From the NCBI RefSeq assembly GCF_026342015.1, contig NZ_JAPENL010000001.1:310001-374000 (forward strand): 64,000 nucleotides of DNA, written 5' to 3'. Positions 10,424-18,327 of this stretch are shown here, in pieces; position 1 is the stretch's first letter, and every line of letters starts with the position of its first letter. Below the pieces are notes generated by a model. The model was not told the origin of the DNA. It was given only the letters and a program-made list of their open reading frames with translations, and searched no databases. The DNA comes from Micromonospora lupini (GTDB lineage Bacteria; Actinomycetota; Actinomycetes; Mycobacteriales; Micromonosporaceae). The position numbers were made by a program, and so were the translations under genes.

Positions 10424-11299
10424 ATGACGACACCGCAGACGCACGCCCTCGCCCTCCCCGGCGTCGATCTGGTCTACGACGTGCACGGTCCGCTGCCCCC
10501 GTCCGGCGGCCACCGTCTGCTGCTCATGATCGCCCAACCGATGACGGCGGACGGCTTCCGAGCCCTCACCACGCACGTCACGGACCGCACCGTCGTCACC
10601 TACGACCCGCGCGGCCTCGGGCGCAGCACCCGCACCGACGGCAGGTCCGACAACACGCCCCAGCAGCAGGCGGCCGACCTGCACCTGTTGATCGATGCGC
10701 TCGACGTCGGCCCGGTGGACATCTTCGCCAGCAGCGGCGGCGCGGTGACGGCCCTCGAACTCGTCGCCACCCACCCCGATGACGTCGCCACGCTCGTGGC
10801 CCACGAACCGCCGATCAACGCGGTGCTCCCCGACGCCGCGGCCGCCGAACGCGCGCGGGCCGGCTTCTACGAGGCGTACGTGGCCAAGGGTTTCGGGGCC
10901 GGGATGGCAACGTTCATCGCGATGACGTCGTGGCAGGGCGAGTTCACCGACGCCTACTTCGCCCAGCCCGCGCCCGACCCGGCCTCGGTCGGCATGCCGA
11001 TTGAGGACGACGGCAGCCGCGACGACCCGCTGCTGTCGAAGAACTCGTGGGCGGTCACCGACTACCGGCCCGACGCGAGCCTGCTCACCGCGGCGTCGAC
11101 CCGGATCGTGATCGCGGTCGGGGAGGAGTCGACGGGGACGTACACCGCGCGTACGGCCCTCGGCACGGCGGCGCTGCTCGGCCAGGAAGCCGTGGTGTTC
11201 CCGAGTCACCACGGCGGCTTCCTCGGTGGCGAGTTCGGCTACGCGGGCAAGCCCGAGGAGTTCGCGGCACGACTGCGCGACGTCCTGGACGCCGACTGA
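10424..11299 (+). CDS. Alpha/beta hydrolase
   Basis: 291 residues with the alpha/beta hydrolase fold: oxyanion-side segment YDPRGLGRSTRTD, nucleophile elbow ASSGGAVTALELV (Ser of A-S-S-G-G) near residue 105, and a late histidine in PSHHGGFLGGEF. The early HG oxyanion motif is replaced by MIAQP. Substrate is unknown; relatives are annotated as esterases or haloperoxidase-like. It lies between the kinase gene and a phosphatase gene on the same strand. A 14-bp palindrome, GCCGTCCGGACGGC at 11318-11331, follows the stop and may end transcription. Confidence 0.8.
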   Translation: MTTPQTHALALPGVDLVYDVHGPLPPSGGHRLLLMIAQPMTADGFRALTTHVTDRTVVTYDPRGLGRSTRTDGRSDNTPQQQAADLHLLIDALDVGPVDIFASSGGAVTALELVATHPDDVATLVAHEPPINAVLPDAAAAERARAGFYEAYVAKGFGAGMATFIAMTSWQGEFTDAYFAQPAPDPASVGMPIEDDGSRDDPLLSKNSWAVTDYRPDASLLTAASTRIVIAVGEESTGTYTARTALGTAALLGQEAVVFPSHHGGFLGGEFGYAGKPEEFAARLRDVLDAD

Positions 11300-11367
11300 C
11301 GACGATCTTCAACACCGGCCGTCCGGACGGCTGATCCATCCGCCCGCGTCGCTGGCATGATGGGCCG

Positions 11368-12009
11368 ATGCGAACACGGCTGATCTTCGTGCGGCACGGC
11401 GAGTCGGTCCACCAGGTCGACGGGGTCGTGGGCGGCCCGCACGGCTGCCGCGGCCTGACCGCGCTCGGCCACGACCAGGCACAGCACCTGGCCCGGCGGC
11501 TCGCCGACGACTACGCCGTCGACCGTCCGGCGGCGGTGTACTCGTCCGTGCTGCGCCGCACCATCGAGACCGCGCAGCCGATCGCCGCGGCGTTCGGCAT
11601 CCGCCCCCTCGCCGACTGCGGCCTGTGCACCTGGCACACCCCGCCGTACGCGGACGGGCTGCCGGTCATCCGCTTCCGGACGGAACACGCGGTGGCCGGT
11701 GGGGGCGTGTTCCGGCCGTTCGAGGACGGCAACGAGAGCTGGGCCGAACTGGTGGTACGCGTCAGCCGCGCCATCATGGAGATCGCGCACCGGCACCGGG
11801 GCGAAACAGTGGTCCTGGTCGGCCACAGCGAGACCGTCGAGGGCGCGTTCCACGCCCTCGCGGCGCAGCCGATCTTCCGGGCGTTCGACCTGGACGTGCC
11901 GCCCGCCTCGATCACCGAATGGGTCACCGACCACGACCCCGGCGGCTGGCCGCCGGCCCGCTGGACCCTGCGCCGCTTCGCTGACACCGCCGGGGTGGCA
12001 ACGGCGTGA
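11368..12009 (+). CDS. Histidine phosphatase (phosphoglycerate mutase-like) family protein
   Basis: 213 residues. The RHGES motif at residues 9-13 carries the phosphohistidine nucleophile, and VVLVGHSETVEG near 150 carries the second catalytic histidine. Between them SSVLRRTIETAQPIA supplies the usual arginine and acidic residues. Members hydrolyse phosphate esters of sugars, nucleotides or proteins; the substrate here cannot be assigned. Confidence 0.85.
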   Translation: MRTRLIFVRHGESVHQVDGVVGGPHGCRGLTALGHDQAQHLARRLADDYAVDRPAAVYSSVLRRTIETAQPIAAAFGIRPLADCGLCTWHTPPYADGLPVIRFRTEHAVAGGGVFRPFEDGNESWAELVVRVSRAIMEIAHRHRGETVVLVGHSETVEGAFHALAAQPIFRAFDLDVPPASITEWVTDHDPGGWPPARWTLRRFADTAGVATA

Positions 12010-12043
12010 TCCAGTAACGCCGCGTAGCCGATCTGGCCGGCCC

Positions 12044-12553
12044 TCAGTCGCTCAGGATCTGCTCGCGCAGGATCTCCGCGTGCCCGCAGTGCTGGGCCAA
12101 CTCACGCAGCACGTGCAGGTAGACCCAGCGCAGCGGCAACGGGCCACGCCGGTTGCCGCGCAGCACGTCGTCCACGCCCAGCGACGCCGTGGTGCGGCGG
12201 GACGTCTCGCACGCCTCCCGATGGGCCGACCGGATGCTGTCGATCGTGTCGCCGTCATCGAGGATGAACGACTCGTCAGGCGTCGCCGGGATGCCGATCT
12301 CGGTGCGCGACCGACACGTCACGGCCTCGTCGAACCACACCTTCTCGACGAACGTCGCGTGCTTGACCAGACCCAGCAGGGTCGTCCGCGACGGCACCAG
12401 CGAGCGGCGTGCCTGCTCCTCGGTCAGCCCGTCCAGGCAGCCGTTGAGGGCTTCGCGGTGCTCGTCGATGAACGCCTCGAACTGTGCCTGGGCCGGCCGA
12501 TCGACGACATCGGCGGCGAACGTCGGCGGGAAAACGGTCATGGACCGAAGCAT
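12044..12553 (-). CDS. DinB-superfamily protein (DUF664 type)
   Basis: About 169 residues predicted as a four-helix DinB bundle: LVKHATFVEKVWFDEAV and the C-terminal [27 protein letters not shown] carry the histidines expected to bind a metal. Members act as thiol-dependent (mycothiol or bacillithiol) transferases or are uncharacterised. ATG 12553 follows GAGGG by eight bases; ATG 12541 in the same frame is possible. Confidence 0.8.
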   Translation of the reverse strand: MLRSMTVFPPTFAADVVDRPAQAQFEAFIDEHREALNGCLDGLTEEQARRSLVPSRTTLLGLVKHATFVEKVWFDEAVTCRSRTEIGIPATPDESFILDDGDTIDSIRSAHREACETSRRTTASLGVDDVLRGNRRGPLPLRWVYLHVLRELAQHCGHAEILREQILSD

Positions 12554-12589
12554 GGCAAACGCCCTCGCTCGGAGGCAACCACGGCACGC

Positions 12590-13030
12590 TCAGCCGAAGG
12601 ACACGAGAGCGCCGCGCTCGTCGAAGACCGCCGTGCCCGCCCAGGCGATCTCCCAGCGGTTGCCCTCGGGGTCGGCGATGTACCCCGAGCGCCCACCCCA
12701 GGGCCTGTCGGTCGGCTCGGCCACCACAGTCGCCCCCGCCGCGACGGCCGCGGCGAAGGCCGTGTCGACCTCCGCACGGCTGTCGACGTTGCAGGCCAGG
12801 GTCACACCGGACCAGCCACCGGTCGGCTCAGGAACGCCAGGCGCCGCCTCGGCGGCCAACTCCGGCAGCGGAAAGAGGGCGAGCAGAACGCCACCGAGCA
12901 GGAACGCCGACCACTCGTCGTCGCTCGTCGGCAGCTCGGGCCAGCCCAAGGTGCGGTAGAACGACCGCAGCAGGCCCACGTCGCGGACGCCCAGGGTGAC
13001 CACCGACAGCCGGGAAGGGATCGCGCTCAT
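12590..13030 (-). CDS. VOC-family (glyoxalase/dioxygenase fold) protein
   Basis: 146 residues with paired beta-alpha-beta-beta-beta modules: SVVTLGVRDVGLLRSFYRTLGW and a closing GGRSGYIADPEGNRWEIAW, whose PEGNRWE supplies the second-half metal-binding glutamate. These proteins include glyoxalases, dioxygenases and antibiotic-binding proteins. Nothing here fixes the ligand. It is 36 bases upstream of the DinB-type gene on the same strand. Confidence 0.82.
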   Translation of the reverse strand: MSAIPSRLSVVTLGVRDVGLLRSFYRTLGWPELPTSDDEWSAFLLGGVLLALFPLPELAAEAAPGVPEPTGGWSGVTLACNVDSRAEVDTAFAAAVAAGATVVAEPTDRPWGGRSGYIADPEGNRWEIAWAGTAVFDERGALVSFG

Positions 13031-13098
13031 GGCCCGATCCTGCCGCAGTGGTACGACAAACCGGTGCTCGTCGGGGCCGGCCGTCCGGAGCGGCGCGC

Positions 13099-13881
13099 TC
13101 AGTGGATGGTCGTCGCGGTCACCTCGCCCGGCGCCGTGCCCACCCGGGCGGCCACGTCACCCCGTGGCGTCCAGATGGCCGACCGGCCCGCCGCCTCGGT
13201 GTAGCCGCCGCCTGTCGACCCGGCGAAGCTCGCCACCGCCACCCAGACCCCGTGCGTCGTGGCGATCCGCCGGGCCCGCTCGTCCGGCACGGCGGCGTCG
13301 CACGCCAACTCAAGCACCCCCGCCGCGTACACGTCGATGCCGAGCGCGGCCGTGCGCTGCGCGTGTGCGGTGACGCCGGTGTCCTTGCAGACCGCCAGCC
13401 CGATCCGCCACCCGTCCACATCGAGCACACTCGGCGTGTCACCCGGCCGGAACCGCTCGGCCTCCGCGCCACCCAGCCACATCTTCCGGTACGCCACCGC
13501 CACCCCCTCTCCGGTGACCGCCAGCACTCCGATGTGGTCACCGACCACCGGCGCGCCAACCAGCGCCAGCGTGCCCTCCTCGGCGCACGCCCGCACCAGC
13601 GGCGTCAACCGGCTGTCGTCCACCGGCACGGCCGGGCCGTCCCACTCGTACCCCGTCAGTGACAGCTCCGGGAAGACCACCACCCGGGCGCGCGCCGCGC
13701 GGACCGCGTCGGCGTGCGCCCGCGCGTTCTGCGCGACATCCAGGGGTACGCACGGCGGCTGCGCCACGGCGAGCCGCAGCGGGGCGCGGTTCTCCGCACC
13801 TCCGTCGGTGTGGGCGACCCGCGCGGTCGGTTGGTCCGTCTCATGGTCGATTCTCAGGATCGGTTCGTAGCGTGGGGACAT
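13099..13881 (-). CDS. Carbon-nitrogen hydrolase (nitrilase superfamily)
   Basis: About 260 residues. The Glu-Lys-Cys triad is visible: FPELSLTGYEW, YRKMWLGG and IGLAVCKDTG. Such enzymes hydrolyse amides or nitriles; deaminated glutathione amidase and omega-amidase are relatives. The start is uncertain: ATG 13881 shares bases with the ATG of the divergent DedA gene, and the conserved fold begins only about 35 residues in (LRLAVAQP), so the real start could be further in. No ribosome site is obvious. Confidence 0.8.
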   Translation of the reverse strand: MSPRYEPILRIDHETDQPTARVAHTDGGAENRAPLRLAVAQPPCVPLDVAQNARAHADAVRAARARVVVFPELSLTGYEWDGPAVPVDDSRLTPLVRACAEEGTLALVGAPVVGDHIGVLAVTGEGVAVAYRKMWLGGAEAERFRPGDTPSVLDVDGWRIGLAVCKDTGVTAHAQRTAALGIDVYAAGVLELACDAAVPDERARRIATTHGVWVAVASFAGSTGGGYTEAAGRSAIWTPRGDVAARVGTAPGEVTATTIH

Positions 13882-14677
13882 GATTCGAACGTCGCACGCC
13901 GTCCTCGCCACCGGAACCCCCGCCGCCGCGGCCGAACCGCCGGAGGGCGGAATCGTCGGCTACGTCAGCGATCTGGTGGAACGGCTCGGCGGGCCGGGCG
14001 CGGGTCTGGCGGTGGCGCTGGAGAACCTGTTCCCGCCGATCCCCAGCGAGGTCATCCTGCCGCTGGCCGGGTTCGTGGCCGCGCAGGGTCGGATGAGCCT
14101 GGTCGGCGCGATCTTCTGGACCACGCTGGGTTCGGTGCTGGGCGCGCTGGCGCTCTACCTGATCGGCGCGTCCCTGGGCCGGGAGCGGATGCGCGGCATC
14201 GTCGCCCGACTGCCGCTGGTGAAGCTCAGCGACGTGGACCGCACCGAGGCGTGGTTCCTGCGGCACGGCGTGAAGGCGGTGTTCTTCGGCCGGATGATCC
14301 CGATCTTCCGGAGCCTGATCTCCATTCCGGCCGGGGTGGAGCGGATGCCGGTGCGGACCTTCCTGCTCTACACGACGCTGGGCAGCCTGATCTGGAACAC
14401 CACATTCGTGCTCGCCGGCTACCTTCTCGGCGACAACTGGCACCTCGTCGAGGGTTACGTCGGCACACTCCAGAACGTCGTGATCGTCGCCTGCGTCGCG
14501 GCCGTCGCCTGGTTCGTCGGGTCGCGGGTGCTGCAGGCCCGCCGCGCGGCGCGAAGCCCCGAGTCGACCGATCCCGCCGGTCCCTCCCGGCACGGTGCGC
14601 AGACGTCGGGGATGCCCGATCCGGGCGGTCGGGGCACCCTCTACCGGGGCGGTTCCTGGGCCTCGGACGAGCACTGA
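13880..14677 (+). CDS. DedA/SNARE-associated family membrane protein
   Basis: 265 residues, with several membrane segments and DedA family motifs: ENLFPPIPSEVILPLAGF, the amphipathic FGRMIPIFRSLISIPAGV and the closing GSLIWNTTFVLAGYLLG. DedA proteins affect membrane homeostasis; some are undecaprenyl-phosphate or other lipid flippases. The C-terminal 50 residues are polar and probably cytoplasmic. ATG 13880 overlaps the start codon of the divergent nitrilase-fold gene by two bases, so both must use leaderless or very short leaders. Confidence 0.88.
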   Translation: MIRTSHAVLATGTPAAAAEPPEGGIVGYVSDLVERLGGPGAGLAVALENLFPPIPSEVILPLAGFVAAQGRMSLVGAIFWTTLGSVLGALALYLIGASLGRERMRGIVARLPLVKLSDVDRTEAWFLRHGVKAVFFGRMIPIFRSLISIPAGVERMPVRTFLLYTTLGSLIWNTTFVLAGYLLGDNWHLVEGYVGTLQNVVIVACVAAVAWFVGSRVLQARRAARSPESTDPAGPSRHGAQTSGMPDPGGRGTLYRGGSWASDEH

Positions 14678-14803
14678 CGGTATCGGCGCTCACCGGGCGG
14701 ATCGTCACCCGTCGGCCCGTCCGACCCAGAAACCGCGCGGTGATACCAGGCGCAATGTCCGTTTCTGGACGTGGTGGGGTGTGACCGGGTGCATCCCCGG
14801 GCC

Positions 14804-14829
14804 GGAATCGTGGCGGGCCCGGGGTCGTT
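14804..14829 (+). promoter_or_regulatory. ECF-type promoter motif, copy 1
   Basis: GGAAT (14804-14808), 17 bases, CGTT (14826-14829), then ACACACC. The pattern GGAA(T/C)-N17-CGTT is typical of promoters read by ECF sigma factors in actinobacteria. It is the first of three copies spaced 78-80 bases apart. Confidence 0.5.
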
Positions 14830-14883
14830 ACACACCCTGACGATCGCAGGACCACGGCCCCGACCCACCCGTTCAGCGGGGCG

Positions 14884-14909
14884 GGAACGGCCGGCCCGGC
14901 CGGGTCGTT
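14884..14909 (+). promoter_or_regulatory. ECF-type promoter motif, copy 2
   Basis: GGAAC (14884-14888), 17 bases, CGTT (14906-14909), then GCAGACC. The spacing is identical to copies 1 and 3, and it starts exactly 80 bases after copy 1. Confidence 0.5.
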
Positions 14910-14961
14910 GCAGACCCCCGAACGACTGTTCATCCGCCGGCAGGTCCCGCTGAGGGCCCCG

Positions 14962-14987
14962 GGAATGCCCCCGGACCGGCGGTCGTT
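14962..14987 (+). promoter_or_regulatory. ECF-type promoter motif, copy 3 (nearest the gene)
   Basis: GGAAT (14962-14966), 17 bases, CGTT (14984-14987), then ACACACG. It lies about 185 bases before the secreted lysozyme-like gene. No start codon or other gene intervenes. The rest of 14678-15172 has no supportable gene. Confidence 0.5.
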
Positions 14988-15172
14988 ACACACGGTCCCG
15001 GTGCGACGAGCTCGTCGCCCGCCGGCCCCCTGGCGCCGCGAGCCCCGCCTCGCAGGCCGCCACCCCCCGAAGACTTTCCCCTCGAATCTGCAGCGCCGGA
15101 CGAGGTGCTCACACCCGCGCCACCGCCCCCGTGGTGAGGCGGGTGTTCCTACCCCCGAAGGAGCTACCCCTC

Positions 15173-15757
15173 ATGAACACGATCTTCCGTAAGAGCATGC
15201 TCTCGGTTGCTGGTCTCGCGTTCGCCGGTGGTGTCTTCGCCGGCCCGATCGCCCACGTCGCCGCCCCGAGCACGGACGCCCGGCCGGTCGCCGTGGTGCA
15301 GGCCGACAAGCCCGACACGAGCAAGCTGATCCCGCACGGCACCCAGGGCGACCAGTCGCACATCGACCTGAACGACGAGCAGACCGGCAACGCCAAGGCG
15401 ATCATCGCCGCGACCAAGAAGGCCGGCCTGCCCGAGCGGGCGGCGGTCATCTCGATCGCGACGAGCCTGCAGGAGTCGAAGCTGGAGAACCTGGGTCACC
15501 TCGGCGACATGAACGACCATGATTCGCTGGGCCTGTTCCAGCAGCGCCCGTCCAGTGGTTGGGGCACGCCGGAGCAGATCACCGACCCCGAGTACTCGAC
15601 GACCGCGTTCCTCAAGGGCCTGCGTCAGGTCGACGGGTGGCAGGACATGCCGCTGACCGAGGCCGCGCAGACCGTGCAGGTGTCGGCGTTCCCGGACGCG
15701 TACGCCCAGTGGGAGCAGCAGGCCGCCGACCTGGTCGGCCAGTACTGGAACAGCTGA
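15173..15757 (+). CDS. Secreted lysozyme/transglycosylase-like protein
   Basis: 194 residues. The N-terminus (NTIFRKSMLSVAGLAFAGGVFAGPIAHVAA) is a Sec signal peptide. The mature part, about residues 75-190, has a lysozyme-like pattern: AIIAATKKAGLPERAAVIS, then SLQESKLENL with a candidate catalytic Glu, and SLGLFQQRPSSGWGT, the GLFQ(Q/M)xP motif common in SLT/lysozyme folds. It probably cleaves or binds peptidoglycan outside the membrane, but no activity is proven for this actinobacterial family. ATG 15173 follows GAAGGAG. The long upstream region with three ECF-type promoters suggests envelope-stress control. Confidence 0.65.
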   Translation: MNTIFRKSMLSVAGLAFAGGVFAGPIAHVAAPSTDARPVAVVQADKPDTSKLIPHGTQGDQSHIDLNDEQTGNAKAIIAATKKAGLPERAAVISIATSLQESKLENLGHLGDMNDHDSLGLFQQRPSSGWGTPEQITDPEYSTTAFLKGLRQVDGWQDMPLTEAAQTVQVSAFPDAYAQWEQQAADLVGQYWNS

Positions 15758-15889
15758 CCCGCAGCATGATCCGATCGCTGGCCGGCATCCCGAACCCGGG
15801 GTGCCGGCCAGGACTTATCCGCCCACCGCACGCCCGGCCTGGCCCGCCCGGCCTGGCCCGGCGCGGCCCGAACGGAACGCCATCGCTTG

Positions 15890-15938
15890 AGATCTTGGAC
15901 AGTTTCCGTTGGCGCGGAACGGAAACTGTCCAAGATCT
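15890..15938 (+). repeat. 21-bp extragenic palindrome
   Basis: The arms 15890-15910 (beginning AGATCTTGGACAG) and 15918-15938 are perfect reverse complements across all 21 bases, with the seven-base loop ggcgcgg. It is much richer in A/T than its surroundings. As a transcript it would be a very stable hairpin, 133 bases after the lysozyme-like gene, so it could serve as terminator; it also has the look of a dispersed extragenic repeat. Only one copy is in this window. Confidence 0.75.
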
Positions 15939-16093
15939 GAGCGGGGCGGGAACACCGGGAGGGGTTGGTGGGTTGTGAAGCTGTGTCGGTGTGATCCAGT
16001 GTCCCCGGGCCTCACCTAAACAGCCCTCGCGGAATACCGTTCGGCTGGAGCCGCGTCGCGCCATTCGCCGAGAGGCGACCTGCACACCGACAC

Positions 16094-16131
16094 CAGCGCC
16101 GCCCCGGCCCAACCGGCCGGGGGCGGCGCTG
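16094..16131 (+). terminator. GC-rich hairpin in the 15758-16175 gap
   Basis: The left arm 16094-16109 and right arm 16115-16131 pair throughout except for one extra base in the right arm; the loop is caacc (16110-16114). It lies 45 bases before the phosphatase gene. No T tract follows. It may terminate read-through or be a dispersed repeat. No gene is seen in 15758-16175. Confidence 0.4.
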
Positions 16132-16175
16132 TCTGTACCCACCGCGCGCGATGGCGTGTGCGGCACAATGGTCCG

Positions 16176-16595
16176 GTGACTGCCGCTGGGACCTGGTCGG
16201 AGCAGTCGGGTGTGCTCGTACTGCCCAGCGGGGCGATGGTGCGCGGGCGCCGTGTCGCCGCGACCGCCTCGCCGGCCGACTTCGCGCTGCTGTTGGCGCC
16301 CGGCCCGGAGCCGGCCTGGCCACATCGGCGGATCAGGTGGCCCGACTTCTGGGTGCCGCTCGATCGGGCCGACGCACTCGACGCGCTGCGCGTGGCGCTG
16401 CGAAGGGCACGCGACGGCGAACGCGTCGAGGTGGCGTGCCGGGGCGGGATCGGCCGGACGGGAACGGCGTTGGCCGCGCTGGCGATCCTCGACGGCCTGC
16501 CGGCCGAGCGGGCGGTGCCCTGGGTCCGGGCGGGCTACCACCCGAAGGCGGTCGAGACGCCCTGGCAGCGGCGCTGGCTGCGCCACGTCACCTGA
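16176..16595 (+). CDS. Protein-tyrosine/dual-specificity phosphatase-like protein
   Basis: 139 residues. The signature CRGGIGRTG near residue 91 is a perfect C-x5-R phosphatase loop, with an upstream aspartate in WPDFWVPLDRADAL as candidate general acid. The protein is short for the family but contains the core. GTG 16176 is chosen because CACAAT lies six bases before it, the spacing of a -10 box in leaderless actinobacterial genes; GTG 16158 is the alternative. The substrate, protein or small molecule, is unknown. Confidence 0.8.
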   Translation: MTAAGTWSEQSGVLVLPSGAMVRGRRVAATASPADFALLLAPGPEPAWPHRRIRWPDFWVPLDRADALDALRVALRRARDGERVEVACRGGIGRTGTALAALAILDGLPAERAVPWVRAGYHPKAVETPWQRRWLRHVT

Positions 16596-16600
16596 CCACC

Positions 16601-16664
16601 GCCGCCGTGCCGCCGTGCCGCCGTGCTGCCGTGCTGCCGTGCCGCCGTGCCGCCGTGCGGCCGT
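16601..16664 (+). repeat. Eight tandem copies of an octamer
   Basis: GCCGCCGT is repeated eight times head to tail: copies 1-3, 6 and 7 are identical, copies 4 and 5 read GCTGCCGT and copy 8 GCGGCCGT. It begins six bases after the phosphatase stop and ends about ten bases before the MerR remnant. A repeat length of eight would shift frame whenever copy number changes, so it may have caused the decay of the regulator. Confidence 0.85.
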
Positions 16665-16674
16665 GTCTCAGCGC

Positions 16675-16905
16675 CGCGACTACGTCGACGAGGGCGTGCC
16701 GCCACCGGTGCGGCGCACCGCGAGCGGCTACCGGATCTTCACGACCGCACACGTCCGCGCGCTGACCGTGGCCCGGGGGCTGGCCGAGGGCACGGCCGGG
16801 GCCGTACCCGGGAGATCATGGCTGCGGTGCGCCGCGGCGACGTGCCGGCGGCCCTGGCGGCGCTCGACGGCGGCCATGCCGAGCTGGACCCTGAACGCGC
16901 GGACA
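16675..16905 (+). pseudogene. MerR-family regulator pseudogene, frameshifted and 5' truncated
   Basis: From 16675 one frame reads YVDEGVPPPVRRTASGYRIF, the wing of a MerR helix-turn-helix, up to VARGLAEG near 16795. From 16809 a different frame reads REIMAAVRRGDVPAALAALD and then HAELDPERAD, the usual C-terminal helix of the same family. The first recognition helix and start are missing, replaced by the octamer array. A frameshift separates the halves. The gene is therefore not functional. Confidence 0.75.
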
Positions 16906-16972
16906 TCCGCCGCCCGATGGTCGCGCGGCCAACCGCTCCCACCGGGCGATCTTGTTGACTAGGGTCGGGCAC

Positions 16973-18286
16973 ATGAGAGCTGCGCTGCTGGCGGTCACGG
17001 CGTCCGCCGTCCTGCTCGCTCCCGCGCCGGTCCCGGCCGCCGCGGCGACCCCCACACCTGCCGCCGCCACGCCCGCCGCCCCGGAGACCGCCGCCACGGA
17101 GGGTGCCACGGAGGGTGCTGTCGCGGCGCGGGCCGTGCGCTGCCCACGGGCGGTGGCACCGGCGGTGTCCCGCCCGCCACGGCCCTCACCCCCGCCCGCC
17201 GTGCCGCAGGCGCGGGTGGTCGGCGGCGCCGCGCTGGCCACCAGTGGCCTGGTCGTGCCGACCGGCGCGGGCGCGCCTCCGGCGATCACCGCCACCTCGT
17301 GGTTGGTCGCGGACCTGGACTCCGGCCAGGTGCTCGGCGGCTGCGGCCCCCACGAGTACGGCACTCCGGCCAGCGTCCAGAAGCTGTTGCTGGCGGCCAC
17401 GATGATGCCCCGGCTCGATCCCGCCCAGACGGTGACCGTGACCGAGGCGGACATGAACATCGAGCCCGGCTCCTCCGCCGTCGGCCTGGTCGAGGACGGC
17501 CGCTACACGATCGAGACGATCTGGCTGGGGCTGCTGCTCAACTCCGGCAACGAGGCGGCGAACGCGCTGGCCCGGCTGGGCGGCGGGCCCGACGGCGCGG
17601 CCGGGGGAGTCCGCGCCATGAACGAGCAGGCGCATCACCTCGGCGCGCTCCAGACGCACGCGGTCACACCGTCCGGGCTGGACGGCAGGGGCCAGTTCAC
17701 AAGCGCGTACGACCTGGCGTTGATCGCCCGGGCCTGCTTCGCCCAGCCGACGTTCCGGCGGTACGCGCTCACCCAGCAGGCGACGATTCCGGCCCAGCCG
17801 GCGCAGCGCACCAAGGGCTTTCAGATCCAGAACGAGAACCAGCTCATCTACCGGTACCCGGGCGCGTTGGGCGGCAAGACGGGCTTCACCGACCTGGCGC
17901 GGCACACCTACGTCGGCGCGGCGGAACGGGACGGGCGTCGACTGGTGGTGACGTTGCTGGGCGCCGAACCGGCGCCGATGCGCGGCTGGGAACAGGGGGC
18001 GGCCCTGTTGGACTGGGGGTTCTCGCTGCCGCGCGACGCCAGCGTCGGCCGCCTGGTCGAGCCGGGCGAGCTGACCGCCACGCCGTCGGCCGCGCCCTCC
18101 GCGCTGGCCGCGCCCGGTCCACCCCGCCCGGCGGCGGCCAGCGGCCCGGCGAGTACCGGCTCCGGATGGCTGTGGTCGGTGGTCGCGCTGAGTGGCGCGG
18201 GAGTGCTGGCGCTGCTGGGCGGGTTGCTGTGGCACCGCCGCCGCCGGTTGCCCGGTCAGATCGACAACGGGCCTCGGCATCCATAG
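16973..18286 (+). CDS. D-alanyl-D-alanine carboxypeptidase (S11 penicillin-binding protein)
   Basis: 437 residues: a signal peptide, a Pro/Ala-rich linker to about residue 105, the S11 transpeptidase-like domain, and a C-terminal membrane helix (WSVVALSGAGVLALLGGLLW, about 402-421) with a basic tail. Catalytic motifs are SVQK (S-x-x-K, about residue 134), SGN (about 190) and KTG in GGKTGFTD (about 301). It trims the terminal D-alanine from peptidoglycan stem peptides outside the membrane. TAGGGT at 16960-16965 lies seven bases before ATG 16973, so a leaderless transcript is likely. An exported cyclophilin follows 41 bases downstream. Confidence 0.92.
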   Translation: MRAALLAVTASAVLLAPAPVPAAAATPTPAAATPAAPETAATEGATEGAVAARAVRCPRAVAPAVSRPPRPSPPPAVPQARVVGGAALATSGLVVPTGAGAPPAITATSWLVADLDSGQVLGGCGPHEYGTPASVQKLLLAATMMPRLDPAQTVTVTEADMNIEPGSSAVGLVEDGRYTIETIWLGLLLNSGNEAANALARLGGGPDGAAGGVRAMNEQAHHLGALQTHAVTPSGLDGRGQFTSAYDLALIARACFAQPTFRRYALTQQATIPAQPAQRTKGFQIQNENQLIYRYPGALGGKTGFTDLARHTYVGAAERDGRRLVVTLLGAEPAPMRGWEQGAALLDWGFSLPRDASVGRLVEPGELTATPSAAPSALAAPGPPRPAAASGPASTGSGWLWSVVALSGAGVLALLGGLLWHRRRRLPGQIDNGPRHP

Positions 18287-18327
18287 ACTCCGGTCTTTCT
18301 GGCCAGCACGAGCCCAGGAGGACCCCT

